NCBI RefSeq assembly: GCF_900109355.1
Contig: NZ_FOBF01000005.1
Span: forward strand, 248,001-312,000
Reading direction: 5' to 3'
Origin: Nonomuraea pusilla
Lineage (GTDB): Bacteria > Actinomycetota > Actinomycetes > Streptosporangiales > Streptosporangiaceae
DNA: 64,000 nucleotides
The translations under genes and the position numbers were made by a program. The first letter of the stretch is position 1. The number at the start of each line of letters is the position of its first letter. A model generated the notes under the pieces. It ran no database searches and was not told the origin of the DNA. It was given only the letters and a program-made list of their open reading frames with translations. Positions 1 through 9,706 of this stretch are shown here, one piece after another.

Positions 1-3000
1 ACGCCCAGGAGGCCCTGCTGCGGCAGCTCTACGAGCGCGCCGGCATCGACCCCGACGACCTGGTGTACGTGGAGGCCCACGGCACCGGCACGCAGGCGGG
101 CGACCGCGCGGAGTGCCTAGCCCTGGGCCGGGCGCTGGGCGGCGCCCGCACGGGCGAGGCGCTGCCGATCGGCTCGGTGAAGTCGAACCTCGGGCACCTG
201 GAGCCGGCCTCCGGCATGGCCGGGCTCCTCAAGGCGCTGCTGGTGCTCAGGCACGGCACGCTCCCCGCCTCGCTGCACGCCGAGGAGCTCAACCCCGCCA
301 TCGACTTCGACGGGCTCGGGCTGTCGGTGGTCACCGAGGCCCGGCCGCTGCCCGCAGGGAGCGCACGCCCCGTGGTGGGCGTCAACTCGTTCGGCTTCGG
401 CGGGAGCAACGTGCACGTCGCGCTCACCGCCCCTCCGCGCGCCGAGGAGAGCCCGGCGCCCGCGCCCGCCGCGCCGCTGCCGGTGATGGCGTCCGCCAGG
501 ACGCCGCAGGCCCTTCGCCAGGCGGTCGAAGCCTTCGCCGACAGGCTGGACACACTGCCCGACGACGACTTCTACGACGTCGCGTACACGGCGTGCGTCC
601 GCAGGGGCGCCCACCCGCACCGGGTCGCGGTCCTCGCGGCGTCGCCGGGCGAGGCCGCCCGCGAGCTGCGGCGGCAGGCGGCGGAGAGCGGCGCCGAGGC
701 CGTCGGCGACGGCTCGGTGGCCTTCGTCTTCTCGGGCAACGGCTCGCAGTGGGCGGGCATGGCCGCCGACCTGCTGGCCGAGGACGGCGCGTTCCGCGAG
801 GCCGTCGAGGAGGTGGACGCCGCGCTGGCGCCGCACCTCGGCTGGTCGGTGCTGGCCGAGCTGGCGCTGCCGCCGCAGCGGTGGCGGCTGTCGGCGACCG
901 AGGTGGCGCAGCCCATGCTGTTCGCCGTGCAGGCCGGTCTCGTCGCGTCGCTGGCCGCCTCGGGGGTGCGGCCGGCCGCGGTGCTCGGGCACAGCGTCGG
1001 CGAGGTCGCCGCCGCGTACGCCGCGGGAGCGCTGACGCTGGAGCAGGCCGCGCTGGTGATCGCGGCCCGCGGCACGGCGCAGGCCGTCACGAGGGGCAGG
1101 GGCAGGATGGCCGCCGTCGGCCTGTCCGAGTCACGGGCCCGCCAGGCGCTCGCGGCCCACCCCGGCCTGGAGATCGCGGCGGTCAACACCGAGGGGGACG
1201 TCACCGTCGCGGGCCCGGAGGACCAGCTCAAGCAGCTCGTCGCCGCTCTGGAGGGCGACGGGACGTTCGTCCGCCTCCTCGACCTCGACTACCCGTTCCA
1301 CAGCAGCGCCATGGACGTCGTCCGCGCACCCCTGGAGCGGGCCCTGGACGGGCTGGCCCCGCGCCCGGCGCGCATCCCGATGATCTCCACCGTGACCGGC
1401 CGCCCGCTGTCCGGCGACGAGCTGACCGCCGGCTACTGGTGGCGCAACGTCCGCGAGCCCGTCCTGTTCGGGGCGGCCGTCGAACACGTCCTCGGCGAGC
1501 ACGCCGACGTGCTGGTGGAGATCGGGCCGCACCCCGTGCTGCGCTCCTACCTGCGCCGCGCCGCCGGCTCCGCCCGCCGCGCCGCGGTCGTGCCCACCCT
1601 GCGCGCCGGCGAGCCCGGCCCGTCCCACCTGCGCGCCGCCGTCGCGGCCGTCATCGCCTGCGGGGGCCGCGTGCACTGGCGGCGCCACTTCCCCCGGCCG
1701 GGCCGGGTGCGTACGCTGTCCCGCTATCCCTGGCAGCGGGACCGGCACTGGATCGGCAGGCGCGGCACCTGGGAGCGCACCAGCGGCAGCGGCGAGTTCG
1801 ACCATCCCCTGCTCGGCGAGCGGATGCCGGCGACGCAGCCGTCCTGGCACGGCCGCCTCGAACGCCCGCTGGTGCCGTGGCTGGCCGACCACCGCATCGG
1901 CGGCGTCCCTGTCATGCCCGCCACCGGGTACGTCGAGATGGCCCTCGCCGCCGGCCGGCTGGCCCTGCCGGAAGCGGGCGGCCCGTTGGAGGTCGACCGC
2001 TTCAGGGTGACCCGGGCGCTGACCGCGCCGGGCGACCCCGACAGCCCGCCCGTCCACCTGCGCACGGCGCTGTCGCTGGAGACGGGCGTGCTGACCGTCT
2101 CCAGCGGCGAGGACGCCGGGCAGCCGGGGCAGGAACACGCCCGAGCCCGGGTCAGGGCGCTGCTGCGCCCGAGCCCGCCGCCGCTGGACGTCGCCGCGCT
2201 GCGCGCCCGCATGCCCACCTCGTGGGACGCCGACGACTTCTACCGCCGCACCCGGGTCGGCGGGCTGGAGTACGGGCCGGCCTTCCGCGTGCTGACCGGG
2301 CTGTGGTCCGGCGCGGGCGAGTCGCTGGGCCGCTACTCCTGCCCGGCCCAGGCCGAGGAGCCCTGGCACGTCCACCCGGTGGTGCTCGACAGCGGGTTGC
2401 AGGTCGGCGTGACCTGGCTGCTGGAAGCCCTGCGCGCCGGCCACGGCTTCCTGCCCTCGGCCATCGGCGCGGTCCGGGTGTGGCGCTCGCCGTCGCCCGA
2501 GGGCCTGCTGCACGTCCGCGAACGCGCGCGCGGCGACGACGAGGTGCGCTGGGACGTCACGGTGGCGGACCTCGACGGCGAGGTGGCGGTCGAGATGGAG
2601 GACTGCCGGCTGAGCCGGGCCCCGATCAACGCCGTCACGCCGCTGGCCCGCCTGCGCACGGAGCTGCGCGCGCAGCCGTACGACGACGTCCCGGGCGCGC
2701 CGTGGCCGGCCACCGCGGACGGCCCGCCCGGCACGGCGGCGGGTGAGCGGCTCGCCGAGCCTGCCAGGGTGGACGGGCGGCCCGGCACGGCGGTGCGTGA
2801 GCGGATCGCCGAGCTGCGTGCGGCCTGGTCCCTGGCCGGGCACGGAGGGGCCGCCGCCCGCTTCGAGGAGGTCTTCGCGCACGGCCTCGCGGGCGCCCTG
2901 GCCGAGGTGGCGCCGGCCACGGCCGGTGGGGTCGCCCTCGCCGAGCTGGTACGGCACGGCGTCGACCCGCGCCGCGTCCCGATGGTGGGCCGGGCCCTGC

Positions 3001-6000
3001 CCCTGCTCGAACGCCACGGCCTGGCAGAACGCCTCGACGGCGACCGCTTCCTGGTGCACGCCTCCCGGGTGGAGACCGAGCGGCTGAGCCGCGAGCTGTG
3101 CGAGCGCGGCATGCCGTTCGCCGCCGAGCAGGCGCTCGCGGTGCTCGCGGCCGCACAGCTCGCGCCGATCCTCGCGGGCCGGCTCGACCCCGCCGAGCTG
3201 TTCGCCTCCAGCGGCGGGGCGGAGCTGTACGAGCAGGTCTTCGACGTCGCGCCGCTGGCGGTGTTCGCCAACCGGGTGGTCCGCGCCCACGTCGAGGACG
3301 CCGTGCGGAGCCTGCCGACCGACCGGCCGCTGCGCGTCCTGGAGGTGGGGGGCGGGAGCGGCGGCACCGCCGCCGTGCTGCTGCCCGTCCTGCCCGCCGA
3401 CCGCGCGCGTTACGTCTTCACCGACGTCGCCGAAGCGGCTCTGGCGCGGGCCCGGCGCCGTTTCGCGGCCTTCGACTTCGTCGACTACCGCGTCCTCGAC
3501 CTCGACGCCGACCTTTCGGAGCAGGGCCAGTGGGCGTGCGGCTTCGACCTGGTGATCGCCACCCACGTCCTGCACCTGGCGCGCGACCCCGAGGCCGCCC
3601 TCCACCGCCTGTCGGGCCTGCTGGTTTCCGGCGGCCGGCTGCTGGCGGTGGAGCCGCACCGGCCGCCGGTCGTCGCCCTGGCCGGGATGGTCGAGGGGCA
3701 CGACGGCGTCATGGAGGCGTCGTCCTGGCCTGCCCTGCTGGCCGAGGCCGGCTTCCGCCTCCTCGCGCACGACGGTGAGGCCGACACGCCGGAGCGCAGC
3801 AGCGTCTCCGTGCTGCTGGCGAGCGCCCCCGGCACCCGGTCGCGCGAGGAGCCCGCGCTCCCTGATGCGGCGCGGGCCTGGGTCGTCGTCGCCGAGGACG
3901 GCCTCGGGGCCGCGCTGGAGGCGCTGCTGAACGAGCGCGGCGGGCGCGCGGTCACGGCCGATCCCGCCTCCCTCGCGGAGGCGGTGCCGGCCGACGCCGC
4001 CCCCACCGGCTTCGTGTACGTGCTCGGCGGCGACGCCGAACCGACGCCGGAGGCCGCCGCCGAGACGGCGGGACGCCGCCTCGCGACGCTGCGTACGATC
4101 GCCGGCCTGCACGGGCGGCTCCCCGCCGGAGCCTTCGCGGGCCTGTGGCTGGTCACCAGGCCCAGCGGCGCGGTGCCTGAACCCGGCGCGCCCGACGGCC
4201 TGACCCACCTGGAGGACGCCGCCGTGTGGGGGGCGGCCCGCACGCTGGGCAACGAGCAGCCCGAGCTGACCGTCCGCCGGGTGAGCCTGCACCGCACCGG
4301 CGACCCGCGCGCCGACGCCGGCCGGCTGCTGGCCGAGCTGTGCCACGCCGGCGACGAGGACGAGGTCGTGCTCACCGCGGCGGGCCGCTTCGTCGCGAGG
4401 GCGATGGAGGCGGCGAACCGCCTCGGCGTCCGGCGGCCCGTCGGCGACGTCGCGCTGCGGCTGGCCGTCCGCGACCCGGGCACGGCGTACAAGCTGGTCT
4501 GGCAGCCGATGGAGCCCCTGCCGCCGGGGCCGGGCGAGGTGCTCGTCGAGACCCGCGCGGTGGGGCTGAACTACCGCGACCTCGTCCGCGCGGTGAACCT
4601 GCTGCCGTCCGAAGCGTACGACGCCGCCTACGACGGCCATCCCCTCGGCCTGGAGTGCGCCGGCGTCGTCAGCGCCGTCGGTCCGGGCGTCACGGGCCTT
4701 CGCCCCGGTGACCGGGTGCTGGCGATGGGGCCCGTCGGCATCGCGACCCACGCGACGCTTCCCGCGGCGACCGTGCGGCGCATCCCGGGCGGCCTGAGCT
4801 TCACCGAGGCGGCCACGCTGCCGCTGGCGTACGCCACGGTGGTGCACGCCCTGGGGAACTGCGCGCGGCTGCGGCCCGGCGAGACGCTCCTCGTGCACGG
4901 CGGCGCCGGAGGCGTCGGGCTCGCCGCGCTGGCCTACGCCCGGCGGCTGGGGGCACGCGTCATCGCCACCGCGGGCTCTCCCGTCAAGCGCGGTTTCCTG
5001 CGCGCGCTCGGCGCCTGCCACGTACTGGACTCGCGCGGCCTCGACTTCGCCGAGGAGGTGAAGGAGCTGACCGGCGGGCGCGGCGTCGACGTCGTCCTCA
5101 ACTCCCTCGCCGGTGAGGCGCTGCACAGGAGCCTGGAGGCCGTGGCGCCGGGCGGCAGGTTCGTCGAGATCGGCAAGCGCGACATCTACGGCGACAAGCC
5201 TCTGCTGATGCGGCCCTTCGGCGACAACATCGCCTTCTTCGGCGTCGACGTGGGAGCCCTGGCGAGCCAGGCGCCGGAACGGGCGGCCGAGACCGCCGAG
5301 GAGGTGCGCAGGCTCGTGGAAGCCGGGGCGCTGCCGCCGCTGCCGCACACCGTCTACCCCGCCGCCCGTGCGGACGACGCCTTCGCGCTCATGCGGCAGT
5401 CCCGGCACCTCGGCAAGATCGTCCTCACCTTCGACCCGCTCGACGAACCCGTCGCCGTCGAACCGCGGACGCGCCCGGCGGACCTCGACCCGCAGGGCAC
5501 CTACCTGGTCACCGGGGGGCTGAGCGGTTTCGGGGCGGCGACCGCCCGCTGGCTCGCCGACCGGGGTGCCCGCCATCTGGCCCTGGTCGGCCGCCGCGGG
5601 ACCGCCGCCCCCGAGGCGGCCGGGCTGGTCCGCGAGCTGGACGAGCGAGGGGTCTCGGTCCGCGTCCACGCGGCGGACGTCACCGACGAGGCCGCGATGC
5701 GGCGGATCGTCGCCGGCGCCGACGCCTCCGGCCACCCGCTCCGCGGGATCGTCCACTCGGCCATGCACCTCGACGACGACCTGCTCCGAGACCTGACCGA
5801 CGAACGGATCCTGGCGGTCCTGCGGCCCAAGGTGGCGGGAGCCCTCGTCCTCGACGCCGTGGCCGGTGACCGCGACCTGGACCTGTTCCTCCTCTACTCG
5901 TCGATCACCGCCACCCTCGGGCACCTGGGGCAGGCGCCCTACGTGGCGGGGAACCTGTTCCTGGAGGCGCTGGCACGCCGCCGCCGCGCCGCCGGGCGTC

Positions 6001-6596
6001 AGGGCCTGGCGGTGTGCCTCGGGGCCATCGGCGAGACGGGCGTCCTCGCCCGCACCGGCCAGGGCGAGGCGCTGGCGAGGTTCGGCGTGGAGCCGGTCCG
6101 GCCGGAGGAGGCGTTCGCCGCCATGGAGGACATGCTCGCCGACGGCGCCACGGTCGCGGGCGTGGCACGGTGCGACTGGAGCCGCCTGGCGCAGCTCTCG
6201 GAGATGATGAACCGGCCTCGGATGTCGCCGGTCATGCCGCCGTGGCCCGAGCCCGGCCAGGCCGGAGGCCGGCCGCCGGCGCAGGACCTGGCCGCCATGG
6301 ACGACGACCAGGCGGTGGAGCACGTCAACGGCCAGCTCTCCCACCTGCTGGCGGCGATCCTGCACATGCCCGCCGACCAGATCAGCCACGACAGGAGGCT
6401 GGAGGAGTACGGCATGGACTCCCTGATGAACGCCCAGATGCACGCGTCCATCCGCCGCCAGTACGGCATCGAGATCTCCGCGCTGGAGCTCCTGCGTCAG
6501 GGCGGGACCGTCTCCGACATCACCCGCAGCGTGCTGACCCGGCTGCGCCGGCCCGGCTCCGCCGGCGCTGACGGGCCCGACGGCGTGGCTCGCTGA
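1..6596 (+). CDS. Highly reducing type I polyketide synthase, 5' part missing
   Basis: The frame is open from the left edge, so the N-terminus, including the KS active-site Cys, lies outside the window. Domains by nucleotide position: rest of KS (EAHGTGT and NLGHLE histidines, about 3-430); AT (GHSVGE serine near 990, YPFHS specificity region near 1290); DH (DHRIGGVPVMP near 1890, LDSGLQ near 2390); C-methyltransferase (LEVGGGSGGTA near 3340); ER (HGGAGGVGLAA near 4900); KR (VTGGLSGFGAATA near 5510, S/Y/N catalytic region near 5900-5960); ACP (GMDSL, Ser codon at 6420). There is no thioesterase. This single-module order with an internal C-methyltransferase is that of highly reducing iterative PKSs, best known from fungi and related to mycobacterial lipid PKSs. 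A methyl-branched reduced chain is the inferred product. An MMPL exporter follows. Confidence 0.93.
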   Translation, partial: AQEALLRQLYERAGIDPDDLVYVEAHGTGTQAGDRAECLALGRALGGARTGEALPIGSVKSNLGHLEPASGMAGLLKALLVLRHGTLPASLHAEELNPAIDFDGLGLSVVTEARPLPAGSARPVVGVNSFGFGGSNVHVALTAPPRAEESPAPAPAAPLPVMASARTPQALRQAVEAFADRLDTLPDDDFYDVAYTACVRRGAHPHRVAVLAASPGEAARELRRQAAESGAEAVGDGSVAFVFSGNGSQWAGMAADLLAEDGAFREAVEEVDAALAPHLGWSVLAELALPPQRWRLSATEVAQPMLFAVQAGLVASLAASGVRPAAVLGHSVGEVAAAYAAGALTLEQAALVIAARGTAQAVTRGRGRMAAVGLSESRARQALAAHPGLEIAAVNTEGDVTVAGPEDQLKQLVAALEGDGTFVRLLDLDYPFHSSAMDVVRAPLERALDGLAPRPARIPMISTVTGRPLSGDELTAGYWWRNVREPVLFGAAVEHVLGEHADVLVEIGPHPVLRSYLRRAAGSARRAAVVPTLRAGEPGPSHLRAAVAAVIACGGRVHWRRHFPRPGRVRTLSRYPWQRDRHWIGRRGTWERTSGSGEFDHPLLGERMPATQPSWHGRLERPLVPWLADHRIGGVPVMPATGYVEMALAAGRLALPEAGGPLEVDRFRVTRALTAPGDPDSPPVHLRTALSLETGVLTVSSGEDAGQPGQEHARARVRALLRPSPPPLDVAALRARMPTSWDADDFYRRTRVGGLEYGPAFRVLTGLWSGAGESLGRYSCPAQAEEPWHVHPVVLDSGLQVGVTWLLEALRAGHGFLPSAIGAVRVWRSPSPEGLLHVRERARGDDEVRWDVTVADLDGEVAVEMEDCRLSRAPINAVTPLARLRTELRAQPYDDVPGAPWPATADGPPGTAAGERLAEPARVDGRPGTAVRERIAELRAAWSLAGHGGAAARFEEVFAHGLAGALAEVAPATAGGVALAELVRHGVDPRRVPMVGRALPLLERHGLAERLDGDRFLVHASRVETERLSRELCERGMPFAAEQALAVLAAAQLAPILAGRLDPAELFASSGGAELYEQVFDVAPLAVFANRVVRAHVEDAVRSLPTDRPLRVLEVGGGSGGTAAVLLPVLPADRARYVFTDVAEAALARARRRFAAFDFVDYRVLDLDADLSEQGQWACGFDLVIATHVLHLARDPEAALHRLSGLLVSGGRLLAVEPHRPPVVALAGMVEGHDGVMEASSWPALLAEAGFRLLAHDGEADTPERSSVSVLLASAPGTRSREEPALPDAARAWVVVAEDGLGAALEALLNERGGRAVTADPASLAEAVPADAAPTGFVYVLGGDAEPTPEAAAETAGRRLATLRTIAGLHGRLPAGAFAGLWLVTRPSGAVPEPGAPDGLTHLEDAAVWGAARTLGNEQPELTVRRVSLHRTGDPRADAGRLLAELCHAGDEDEVVLTAAGRFVARAMEAANRLGVRRPVGDVALRLAVRDPGTAYKLVWQPMEPLPPGPGEVLVETRAVGLNYRDLVRAVNLLPSEAYDAAYDGHPLGLECAGVVSAVGPGVTGLRPGDRVLAMGPVGIATHATLPAATVRRIPGGLSFTEAATLPLAYATVVHALGNCARLRPGETLLVHGGAGGVGLAALAYARRLGARVIATAGSPVKRGFLRALGACHVLDSRGLDFAEEVKELTGGRGVDVVLNSLAGEALHRSLEAVAPGGRFVEIGKRDIYGDKPLLMRPFGDNIAFFGVDVGALASQAPERAAETAEEVRRLVEAGALPPLPHTVYPAARADDAFALMRQSRHLGKIVLTFDPLDEPVAVEPRTRPADLDPQGTYLVTGGLSGFGAATARWLADRGARHLALVGRRGTAAPEAAGLVRELDERGVSVRVHAADVTDEAAMRRIVAGADASGHPLRGIVHSAMHLDDDLLRDLTDERILAVLRPKVAGALVLDAVAGDRDLDLFLLYSSITATLGHLGQAPYVAGNLFLEALARRRRAAGRQGLAVCLGAIGETGVLARTGQGEALARFGVEPVRPEEAFAAMEDMLADGATVAGVARCDWSRLAQLSEMMNRPRMSPVMPPWPEPGQAGGRPPAQDLAAMDDDQAVEHVNGQLSHLLAAILHMPADQISHDRRLEEYGMDSLMNAQMHASIRRQYGIEISALELLRQGGTVSDITRSVLTRLRRPGSAGADGPDGVAR

Positions 6597-6608
6597 TCCC
6601 GAGGGCAC

Positions 6609-6638
6609 GGGCGGGGGCCGGCGCGCCGCCCCCCGCCC
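6609..6638 (+). terminator. GC-rich hairpin after the PKS
   Basis: A perfect 9-bp stem (GGGCGGGGG pairing with CCCCCGCCC) encloses a self-complementary core. No T-run follows. It may attenuate transcription between the PKS gene and the MMPL gene rather than stop it. Confidence 0.35.
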
Positions 6639-6697
6639 GGCGCCCCCTCCCGGTGCTGCTCGGTGCCGGTTCCGATCGCACAGCAGAGGACGACGAC

Positions 6698-8911
6698 ATG
6701 CCCATGCGTCTCGGCGCCCGCCGGTTCCCGCCGGACGACGGCGACGCCGCCCCGCGCCCGCCCGGCGGAGCTCCGCGCCCGTCCGCCCGCCTGGCGGCGG
6801 CCCTGCTCCGGCATGGGCACGTCGTCGTCGTGGCCTGGCTCCTCCTGGCGGCGGCGGCCGCCGTGACGCTTCCCGGCCTCGCGCACCGCCTGAGCCCGCC
6901 CCCGCTGGAGGTGCCCGGCTCCCCGTCCGCCGCCGCGGCACGGATGATCACGAAGGGGTTCCCGCAGTACGGCAGCGAGCAACTGGTCCTGGCGTTCGGC
7001 TCGGCCACGTTGCGCGCCACGGACGACGCGTATCAGGAGGCGGTGGGCGCCACCGTGCGCGCGCTGGCCGCGCTGCCGGAGATCGACGGCATGCTGCCGC
7101 TGCCCACCGGCGACGACCAGGACCCGCGCCACACGTACCTGCTGTTCGGCGTCACCGGCGACGAGGCGGCCCGCCAGCGGGCGCTTCCCGCCCAGATCGC
7201 GCTCGCCCAGCGGGCCGCCGGTGAGGCGTCGGCGGGGAAGGTCACCGTCACCGTGGTCGGGGCGAGCCCGGTGTTCGCCGACCTGATCCACGGCGACCTG
7301 CGCGACCTGCAGCGGCTCAAGGTCGTCACCGTTCCGCTGGTCGCGCTGCTGCTCGTCATCGGGCTGGGAGCCGTCGGCTCCGCCGTGGTGCCGCTGCTGG
7401 TGGCGGGAGCGGCGATCCTGGTGACGGCCGGAACGCTCTCCCTGGCCGGCATGGTCGCGCAGGTCGACTCGACGCAGCTGACCGTCGCCCTCACGGTCTG
7501 CCTGGGCATCGGCCTGGACTACGCCCTGCTCATCCTGCTGCGCTACCGGCAGTGCCGTCGTGAGCAGGGACTCGCGCCGGCCGCCGCGGCGGCGCGGGCG
7601 ACCGTCACGGCGGGGGGCACCGTGTCCTGGTGCGCCCTCGCCATCCTGCTGACCGCGTGCGCCCTGTTCACGGTTCCCACCCCGTGGGTCAGGAACATCG
7701 CCCTGGCGGTGATGCTGGCCGCCGTCGTCACGGCGGCGGCCGCGCTGAGCCTGACACCGGTCCTGCTGCGGCTGCTCGACCCGTGGCTGGACTGGATGAG
7801 GCTTCCCCGCCGGAGCCGCCGTCCCGGCGCCGCGCCGCAGGCGGCCTGGCTGCGGGCGGCCCGGCGTCTGATGAGCCGCCCCGGTCGCCACGCCGTCGCC
7901 GTGACGGTGCTGCTGCTGGCGGCCGCCCTTCCGGCGCTGGGCATGCGCCTCGGCCTGCACTACGACCGTCCGTCGCTGGAGGGCACCCAGAGCGGCCTCG
8001 GGCTCGCGCAGATGGAGGCCGACCGGGTGGCCGGCGTCACCGGGCTGGTCCTGCCCCATCGGGCGGGAGGCGGCCCGGTGGACACCGCCGCCCTCAAGGA
8101 GGCCCTGCGCGACGACCCCCGCGTGGGCGCGACCGCCGCCCTCGACAACGGCCGGGACCTGACGCTGCTGCTGATCGTCGAGCGCCACCCGTCCGACAGC
8201 GCCGCCTCCGCCGCGCTGCTCCGCCACGTCCGCGAGGTGGCCCCGCGACTGCTGCCCCCGGGCCAGGAGGTGCTGGCGGCCGGCCCCACCGCCCTGCTGG
8301 CCGACCTCACCGTGCAGATCCTCTCGGGCCTGCGGCAGGCCGTGGCGCTCGTGCTGGTCTTCTCGTTCGTCCTGCTCCTGATCACCTTCCGCAGCCTGCT
8401 CATCGCGGTGAAGGCCGTGTGCATGAACCTGCTGTCCATCGCCGCCACCTTCGGCCTGCTGACCGCCTGCTTCCAGCACGCGGGCGCGACCGGCGACGTC
8501 AACCTCCTGGTGCCGCTGCTGACCTGCACCGTGGTGTTCGGCCTGTCCATCGACTACGAGGTGTTCCTCGTCCACCGCATCTCCGAGCACTACCGGCGCA
8601 CGGGCGACAACACCGCCGCCGTCCTGTACGGGCTGCGGCACACGGCCCGCCCGATCACCCTGGCCGCCGCCGTCCTGACCCTCACCTTCGCCAGCCTGCT
8701 GCTCACGCACCGCAGCGACCTGCAGCAGACGGGGTTCGCCGTGGCCGTGGCGGTCACGCTCGACGCCACCCTCATCCGGATGATCCTGGTTCCTGCGCTC
8801 ATGCGGCTCCTCGGCCGCTACAACTGGTGGCTTCCGCGCCCGCTGGGCCGCCTGCTGCCGCCGGCGCCGTCGTCCCACGCCCACCCCGAGTGTGTTACTA
8901 ATAGTGATTGA
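6698..8911 (+). CDS. MMPL/RND-family membrane transporter
   Basis: About 737 aa. It is an RND-superfamily membrane protein of the MMPL type: one N-terminal membrane helix, a large extracytoplasmic loop (about residues 60-200), a block of helices, a second loop and a second helix block with the typical GLSIDYEVFLVHRISE-like segment near the end. Actinobacterial MMPL proteins export lipids and lipid-linked polyketides, often next to the PKS that makes them. ATG 6698 was chosen because AGAGGA (6685-6690) lies 7 nt upstream; an upstream GTG at 6653 lacks such a site. It begins about 100 bp after the PKS on the same strand, so export of the PKS product is the simplest inference. Cargo unknown. Confidence 0.9.
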   Translation: MPMRLGARRFPPDDGDAAPRPPGGAPRPSARLAAALLRHGHVVVVAWLLLAAAAAVTLPGLAHRLSPPPLEVPGSPSAAAARMITKGFPQYGSEQLVLAFGSATLRATDDAYQEAVGATVRALAALPEIDGMLPLPTGDDQDPRHTYLLFGVTGDEAARQRALPAQIALAQRAAGEASAGKVTVTVVGASPVFADLIHGDLRDLQRLKVVTVPLVALLLVIGLGAVGSAVVPLLVAGAAILVTAGTLSLAGMVAQVDSTQLTVALTVCLGIGLDYALLILLRYRQCRREQGLAPAAAAARATVTAGGTVSWCALAILLTACALFTVPTPWVRNIALAVMLAAVVTAAAALSLTPVLLRLLDPWLDWMRLPRRSRRPGAAPQAAWLRAARRLMSRPGRHAVAVTVLLLAAALPALGMRLGLHYDRPSLEGTQSGLGLAQMEADRVAGVTGLVLPHRAGGGPVDTAALKEALRDDPRVGATAALDNGRDLTLLLIVERHPSDSAASAALLRHVREVAPRLLPPGQEVLAAGPTALLADLTVQILSGLRQAVALVLVFSFVLLLITFRSLLIAVKAVCMNLLSIAATFGLLTACFQHAGATGDVNLLVPLLTCTVVFGLSIDYEVFLVHRISEHYRRTGDNTAAVLYGLRHTARPITLAAAVLTLTFASLLLTHRSDLQQTGFAVAVAVTLDATLIRMILVPALMRLLGRYNWWLPRPLGRLLPPAPSSHAHPECVTNSD
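8895..8907. promoter_or_regulatory. AT-rich imperfect palindrome, possible operator
   Basis: TTACTAATAGTGA overlaps the end of the MMPL gene and precedes the secreted-protein gene. Its arms pair at 5 of 6 positions around a central A. It lies in an island that is unusually AT-rich for this DNA (8890-8935), as expected of a promoter or of a TetR-type operator. No regulator gene is adjacent. Confidence 0.3.
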
Positions 8912-8944
8912 CCGATTACTGAAAGAGTTCACTCGGGAGACACG

Positions 8945-9589
8945 ATGGGGATTCCCCCGGTTGGTCCACGCTTGACGGTCCTGACCCGCGCCCTCGGCCT
9001 CGGGGCGGCGGCCGTCCTGAGCCTGGCCGTGGCGGCCGCGCCCTCGGCCGCGCAGGGGGCGTCGGCCGACGCCGTACGGGCCGCCGGGCCCGCCACCCAC
9101 CCCGCCCAGCCGGCCCGCGCCCCGCACCCGGTGCTGACGTGCAAGGCGGGCACCGCCGCACCGATCACGTTCACCCCGCAGCTCGGCCAGCAGGCCGCCA
9201 GCGTGACCGTCTCCGGCGCGCTCTCCCTGACCGGCTGCACCTCGCCCGACAACAGCCGTCCGAGGCTGCGCTCGGGCAAGCTCACCTTCACCGGCAGCGC
9301 CCTCGCGTCCTGCACCGGCATCAAGAGCGCCACCGGCAGCGGCAAGATCGTCTGGAAGGACGCCCAGGGCGTCGTCCTGGGCACCTCCACCGTCGTGCCC
9401 AACCTCGCCGGCATCGACTCCTACAACCCGGGTGACGTCCTCCTGTTCGGCGAGATCACCGACGGGGTGATGAAGGGGGTCCGCACGGCCGGCAACGCCA
9501 CGCCCACCACCGACATCAGCCAGTGCTCGGCGAAGGGCCTGAGCGGCATCGAGGGCAGCGGCACGGTGTCCTTCATCACCACCAGCTGA
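8945..9589 (+). CDS. Secreted protein of unknown function
   Basis: 214 aa. The N-terminus is a signal peptide (hydrophobic residues about 18-35, Ala-rich cleavage region ending near APSAAQG). The mature part begins with a Pro/Ala-rich linker and then a Ser/Thr/Gly-rich, beta-type domain with four cysteines (VLTCKAG, LTGCTSP, ALASCTG, DISQCSA), consistent with two disulfides outside the cell. GGGAG at 8935-8939 supports the ATG. It sits between the exporter and the lipid-modifying enzymes and ends at a strong hairpin. I do not recognise a named family; similar small secreted beta proteins are frequent in actinomycetes. Confidence 0.8.
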   Translation: MGIPPVGPRLTVLTRALGLGAAAVLSLAVAAAPSAAQGASADAVRAAGPATHPAQPARAPHPVLTCKAGTAAPITFTPQLGQQAASVTVSGALSLTGCTSPDNSRPRLRSGKLTFTGSALASCTGIKSATGSGKIVWKDAQGVVLGTSTVVPNLAGIDSYNPGDVLLFGEITDGVMKGVRTAGNATPTTDISQCSAKGLSGIEGSGTVSFITTS

Positions 9590-9608
9590 GGTTCCCGGCG
9601 TGACCAGG

Positions 9609-9671
9609 CCGGCGTCTCCCGGTGCGGCAGGCAGGCCGGGCCCGCCCCGGCCCCGCACCGGGAGACGCCGG
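9609..9671 (+). terminator. Long perfect inverted repeat
   Basis: CCGGCGTCTCCCGGTGCGG (9609-9627) is repeated as its exact reverse complement at 9653-9671, giving a 19-bp perfect stem with a 25-nt G/C-rich loop that can itself fold. It lies just after the secreted-protein gene and before the SDR gene, so it probably ends the upstream transcript. Confidence 0.65.
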
Positions 9672-9706
9672 TGATCGGTTCGTACCGGCCCGGAGGGAAG
9701 GCGGAG

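Noticed and set aside
1131..6941. Very long open frame on the strand opposite the PKS
   Set aside because: High-GC codon bias opens the opposite frames. The translation is Arg/Gly/Pro/His-rich without domains, while the plus frame has complete PKS motifs.
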